Assembly: GCA_017551845.1 (NCBI GenBank)
Contig: JAFZKR010000048.1
Coordinates: 1-9,643 of the forward strand
Direction: 5' to 3'
Source: Bacteroidaceae bacterium
GTDB lineage: Bacteria > Bacteroidota > Bacteroidia > Bacteroidales > Bacteroidaceae
DNA: 9,643 nt
This document shows positions 6,927 through 9,643 of this stretch, in pieces. The notes beneath the pieces are model-generated. The model worked only from the letters and a program-made list of their open reading frames with translations, was not told the DNA's origin and made no database searches. Position numbers and translations under genes: made by a program. How positions within the stretch are numbered: position 1 is the stretch's first letter; each line of letters begins with the position of its first letter.

Positions 6927-8192
6927 ATGAAGACATTAAAAGCAATCGTTCTTTTTTCAGCATGTGCATTGGTATCGGTCCAGGCTGTTGCAAAGAAGAA
7001 AATTCCTCTGGTTTATGACCAGGAGTTTACCGGCAGCAAGTATGCCGCACCCGCTTTCCCCACTGTTGATGAAGCAAAGCCATCGGCCACTCTTCCCAAC
7101 CCGTTCGAGTTCTCGAACAGCACCAAGCAGGTCAAGAAGTTCAAGGACTGGGAGAAGCGTCGTGCCGAGATTGTACGCGAGCTTCAGCACTATGAGATAG
7201 GCGAGAAGCCCATGATTGACAAGAAGGATATCGAGGCTACCATTGAGGACGGATTGCTTACCGTCAAGGTGACCCGTAACGGCGAGACTCTGGAGATATC
7301 CGCCAAGATCACTTATCCGGAGGGTGACGGCCCGTTCCCGCTGATGATAGGTGCATCAAACAACGCTCTGCCGCGTCAGTTCTTTACTGAAAAAAAGATT
7401 GCTACTGTGAATTTCAGCGAGCGTCAGGTAAACAGCTACTCGCAGATGGCCGGCATGATGGGCGGTGGCGGCCAGAGAAAGGACCGCGGTGATTATGATT
7501 TTGACAGGCTCTATCCTGAGCTGAAAGACAACGGCGCATACTCAGAGTGGGCATGGGGCGTGAGCCGCCTCATTGACGGACTCGAGATTGTGGGCGCTGC
7601 CAGCAAGATTGACCTGAAGCATATAGGTATCACCGGTTGCTCGTACGCCGGCAAGATGGCTCTCTGGTCCGGTGCCATGGATGAGCGTATTGCTCTCACC
7701 ATCGCTCAGGAGCCGGGTGGCGGCGGCGCTGCTGCGTGGCGTGTCTCCCAGACATTAGGCAATGTTGAGAACCTGGGTGCCACTGACCATCACTGGTTCA
7801 TGGAGTCCATGTGGGACTGGAAGGAAGATAATGTGTCGAAGCTTCCTTATGACCACCACGAACTCTGCGCTCTGGTTTGTCCTCGTGCCCTTCTGGTGCT
7901 TGGCAATACTGATTATGAGTGGTTGGCCGATGAAGCCGGTTACGTCAGTTGCGTGGCTGCCCGTGAGGTGTGGAAGAAGTTCGGCATTGAGGACCGTATG
8001 GGATTCTCCATTGAGGGCAAGCACGGTCACTGCCAGCTCCCGCAGAGCCAGTATCCTGAGGTGGAAGCTTTCATTGACAGGTTCCTGCTGGGCAAGGATG
8101 TTGACACCAACAACGTCCTGCACGTGAATGATGTCCTTGAGGACAAGGAAGTCCAGAAATGGATCCCTTGGGCAACTGTTGACTTCAAATGA
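6927..8192 (+). CDS. Exported glucuronoyl esterase, carbohydrate esterase family 15 (CE15)
   Basis: CE15 enzymes hydrolyse the ester between (4-O-methyl)glucuronoyl side groups of xylan and lignin alcohols. The 421-residue protein starts with a signal peptide (residues 1 to about 22, ending VQAVA), so it is periplasmic or secreted; no lipobox cysteine is seen. The alpha/beta-hydrolase core shows the nucleophile motif GCSYAGK at 237-243 (Ser239), AWAWGVSRLIDGLE at 208-220, QEPGGGGAAAWR at 261-272 with E262 at the catalytic acid position of bacterial CE15, CPRALLVLGNTDYEW at 318-332, and HGHCQLP at 366-372 with probable catalytic H368. A Gly/Met-rich stretch at 175-182 (AGMMGGGG) precedes the RKDRGDYDFDRLYP segment. 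Its codons are richer in AAG than neighbouring genes by eye. It appears transcribed alone, and no other glycan gene is next to it. Confidence 0.9.
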   Translation: MKTLKAIVLFSACALVSVQAVAKKKIPLVYDQEFTGSKYAAPAFPTVDEAKPSATLPNPFEFSNSTKQVKKFKDWEKRRAEIVRELQHYEIGEKPMIDKKDIEATIEDGLLTVKVTRNGETLEISAKITYPEGDGPFPLMIGASNNALPRQFFTEKKIATVNFSERQVNSYSQMAGMMGGGGQRKDRGDYDFDRLYPELKDNGAYSEWAWGVSRLIDGLEIVGAASKIDLKHIGITGCSYAGKMALWSGAMDERIALTIAQEPGGGGAAAWRVSQTLGNVENLGATDHHWFMESMWDWKEDNVSKLPYDHHELCALVCPRALLVLGNTDYEWLADEAGYVSCVAAREVWKKFGIEDRMGFSIEGKHGHCQLPQSQYPEVEAFIDRFLLGKDVDTNNVLHVNDVLEDKEVQKWIPWATVDFK

Positions 8193-8201
8193 TGCAATTG
8201 G

Positions 8202-8230
8202 GTGCAATTGGGGACTGTCCCCAATTGCAC
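8202..8230. repeat. 29-base perfect palindrome (REP-like) after the CE15 gene
   Basis: GTGCAATTGGGGAC, one central T, then GTCCCCAATTGCAC: two 14-base arms with no mismatch. It begins 9 bases after the CE15 stop and is followed by GTTTTTTG, so as RNA it could help end transcription. The first ten bases TGCAATTGGG also occur as a tandem direct copy (8193-8202 and 8203-8212). The near-perfect symmetry without a loop is more like a dispersed REP-type element than an ordinary terminator. Confidence 0.8.
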
Positions 8231-8237
8231 GTTTTTT

Positions 8238-8270
8238 GATGAGGGTGGCCTTTGGTCATCCTCATCTTTT
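8238..8270 (+). terminator. Rho-independent terminator of the CE15 transcript
   Basis: GATGAGGGTGGCC pairs over 13 positions with GGTCATCCTCATC around a TTT loop; 11 pairs are Watson-Crick and two are G-U in RNA. TTTT follows at 8267-8270. It lies 45 bases past the CE15 stop and directly before the BASS gene promoter. The two G-U positions make it stronger on the plus-strand transcript. Confidence 0.75.
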
Positions 8271-8293
8271 CGCTCGTTTTGCCGGCTTTTGTG

Positions 8294-8301
8294 TACCTTT
8301 G
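8294..8301 (+). promoter_or_regulatory. Bacteroides-type -7 element for the BASS transporter gene
   Basis: TACCTTTG matches TAnnTTTG, 23 bases before the ATG at 8325 and just downstream of the terminator. A -33 TTTG at the normal spacing is not obvious. It supports the 8325 start over the in-frame ATG at 8202, which falls inside the palindrome. Confidence 0.55.
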
Positions 8302-8324
8302 CAGACCGAAAAAAGAAAGTACTG

Positions 8325-9170
8325 ATGAATACAATCTGGATTGTACTGCCGATACTTACGCTCCTGATGTTTGACCTGGGGCTTACGCTCCGGTTGGAGG
8401 ATTTCGGGAAGGTTTTCCGTCATCCCTGGCCAATCGTGGTGGCTCTTCTGGGGCAACTGGTACTGCTGCCGCTTATCGCGCTTGGGTTGGCGTGGGCTTT
8501 CAAGCTGACTCCAGTGTTTTTCATCGGACTGATACTGATAGCCTGCTGTCCGGGCGGGAGTTCATCGAACGTGTTCTCCAAGCTGGCCGGTGGCGATGTG
8601 GCTCTGTCGGTAACCCTTACAGCGCTAAGCAGTTTGATAACGCTCTTTACCATTCCTGTAATCATGAGCTGGGCCACACAGATGATAGGTGAGAGTGTAG
8701 GCATAACCCTTCCTGTGGGCAACCTGATAAAGCAGAACCTTCTGCTGATGCTCCTGCCGGTAGTGGTGGGAATCATTCTGCACTATGCCTGTCCCGGGTT
8801 TGCCGAAAAGACCGACCGTGTGCTCTCCAGACTGGCTTTCCCATTGCTGATGCTACTGATAACCGTGTTTTTCATTCAGCACTATCGCACCATTATTGAT
8901 AACATGGGCCTGATAGGGATGTGTGTCACAGCACTCATTCTGGTGGCCATAGCCTGCTCGTCGTTGCTTTCCCGTCTGGTGAAGAACAGCGACCGGCAGC
9001 GACGCACTGTAGTGATTGAGGTGGGCATGCAGAACGCAGCCCAGGCCATAGCTATAGCCACGAGTCCATTCATATTCCACGATGAGGTAATGGCAATCCC
9101 CGCCATCCTCTACTCCCTGATGATGAACGTGGTGCTGCTCATCTATGTTTTCATGGTACGCAGGAAATAA
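8325..9170 (+). CDS. Bile acid:sodium symporter family (BASS) transporter
   Basis: A 281-residue inner-membrane protein with about eight to ten hydrophobic segments. Strong family landmarks are CCPGGSSSNVFSKLAGGD at residues 74-91, followed by VALSVTLTALSSL, and the sodium-site segment EVGMQNAAQAIAIA at 232-245 with E232. Known relatives carry bile acids, pantothenate, pyruvate or other organic anions with sodium; the substrate here cannot be assigned. The frame is open back to an ATG at 8202, but that would add about 41 residues read through the palindrome and terminator, so I start at 8325, where a typical N-terminus (MNTIWIVLPILTLL) follows the promoter. The next reading frame begins 33 bases downstream. 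Confidence 0.92.
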   Translation: MNTIWIVLPILTLLMFDLGLTLRLEDFGKVFRHPWPIVVALLGQLVLLPLIALGLAWAFKLTPVFFIGLILIACCPGGSSSNVFSKLAGGDVALSVTLTALSSLITLFTIPVIMSWATQMIGESVGITLPVGNLIKQNLLLMLLPVVVGIILHYACPGFAEKTDRVLSRLAFPLLMLLITVFFIQHYRTIIDNMGLIGMCVTALILVAIACSSLLSRLVKNSDRQRRTVVIEVGMQNAAQAIAIATSPFIFHDEVMAIPAILYSLMMNVVLLIYVFMVRRK

Positions 9171-9203
9171 CCCTGCTGCCAGTGTTGTTTACAAGGTTTT
9201 GTT

Positions 9204-9446
9204 ATGATCAGTGTTAAGGATATAATAAAGAAAAAGATTCTGATGGTTGCAATAGTGCTGCCACTGTGCCTCGGCATATCATCATGCATGAGCAAGGAAC
9301 GGAGGCAGTTGGATGCCGTTGAGCATATACTTGAGTCCAATCCTGCCAAGGCCGACACCATGCTCAGCTCTATGTCCCTCCCTTCAGGCAAGCATCAGCG
9401 TGCCTGGTATGCCGTCCTGCGTACCCAGGCTGACTACAAGAACTGA
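9204..9446 (+). pseudogene. N-terminal fragment of a TPR-type lipoprotein, truncated
   Basis: An 80-codon frame that starts like a complete gene: lysine-rich n-region, hydrophobic stretch and a lipobox GISSC with Cys28. The following QLDAVEHILESNPAKADTML and QRAWYAVLRTQADYKN are the hallmark opening of a large Bacteroidota family of exported TPR proteins, normally several hundred residues long. Family members usually continue with a Tyr-Ile-Asp type segment and many TPRs. Here a TGA follows the Asn at once, and the sequence beyond, in any frame, no longer resembles the family. It could be a remnant left by an insertion or recombination, or less likely a short expressed lipoprotein. It lies 33 bases after the BASS gene and may be in its transcript. 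Confidence 0.65.
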
Positions 9447-9643
9447 AAAATGGACTTCCCGATTAATGCGGGTTCGGTTCCCGTAGGCGCACACGAAAAT
9501 AGGCCCGTAACCCGGACCTTTTCGTGTAGACTACACATAAACCCCTCGAACCTCATTGACAGCCTCACTGAGCTCTTGGAGATAGGGAAATCTCTTTCCG
9601 ATCCAGATTCACAGCCACGACGACTACAACAGTTTTAAGTTTA
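9447..9643. other. Right-edge segment without a recognisable gene, hairpin-rich
   Basis: No credible coding region is seen on either strand; a 62-codon frame at 9450-9638 has no family resemblance. The segment contains GCGGG/CCCGT around the 7-base loop TTCGGTT (9468-9484), ACACGAAAA/TTTTCGTGT (9491-9499 with 9519-9527), and GTGTAG-A-CTACAC (9524-9536), the last overlapping the preceding arm. Alternatively CCCG at 9458-9461 can pair with CGGG at 9469-9472. This density of inverted repeats right after a broken gene suggests the end of a mobile element or a recombination junction, but no transposase or recombinase is in view. Confidence 0.4.
9491..9527. repeat. Inverted repeat with 9-base arms
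   Basis: ACACGAAAA at 9491-9499 and TTTTCGTGT at 9519-9527 are exact reverse complements with a 19-base GC-rich interior that allows two more G-C pairs (GG at 9501-9502 with CC at 9517-9518). No long T-run follows, so it is not a standard terminator. Confidence 0.6.

Noticed and set aside
7755..8207. 150-codon minus-strand frame
   Set aside because: It is antisense to the CE15 catalytic region, which is clearly coding on the other strand.
8202..8324. N-terminal extension of the BASS transporter from the ATG at 8202
   Set aside because: It would be translated through the palindrome and terminator and upstream of the promoter element; family proteins start near 8325.
9450..9638. 62-codon frame continuing in frame after the truncated lipoprotein
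   Set aside because: It crosses all the inverted repeats, has no start context and resembles no family; more likely non-coding.
1..9643. CRISPR array, rRNA, complete tRNA or defence-system genes
   Set aside because: No regularly spaced repeats, no rRNA-like segment, no complete tRNA cloverleaf and no defence-family protein were found on reading both strands.

Overview
The window is chromosomal sequence from a member of the Bacteroidales (Bacteroides/Prevotella-like; I cannot fix the genus). The evidence is the families present: a FISUMP-type surface domain, lipoproteins with acidic residues just after the cysteine, and a TPR-lipoprotein N-terminus typical of gut Bacteroidota. Starts lack clear Shine-Dalgarno sequences, and several start regions carry the Bacteroides -7 promoter element TAnnTTTG.

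Layout. (1) Bases 2-694 hold the 3' part of a secreted or surface protein with a FISUMP domain. (2) Bases 724-4282, minus strand, form a compact four-gene operon transcribed right to left: a BASS-like membrane transporter, tilS (tRNA-Ile lysidine synthase), a YjjG-type HAD phosphatase and a small nitroreductase. Gene junctions are a 23-base overlap, then gaps of 7 and 5 bases. (3) An 88-base divergent intergenic region has one TAnnTTTG element on each strand. (4) Bases 4371-6843, plus strand, encode a beta-helix lipoprotein followed 13 bases later by an exported endonuclease/exonuclease/phosphatase-family protein. (5) Bases 6927-8192 encode an exported CE15 glucuronoyl esterase, apparently with its own promoter. 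It is followed by a 29-base perfect palindrome and then a strong hairpin terminator. (6) Bases 8325-9170 encode a canonical bile acid:sodium symporter family protein. (7) Bases 9204-9446 are the N-terminal stub of a TPR-type lipoprotein that stops abruptly. The remaining 197 bases are hairpin-rich and hold no recognisable gene.

Functionally this is a mix of housekeeping (TilS, HAD, nitroreductase) and envelope or carbohydrate-related functions. The CE15 enzyme would cut ester links between glucuronoyl groups of xylan and lignin, but no SusC/SusD pair or other glycan enzyme accompanies it here. I found no convincing new multi-gene system. The points most worth checking are the right-edge gene truncation and its palindromic flank, the exact palindrome after the CE15 gene, and a Ser-to-Gly change in the TilS P-loop.
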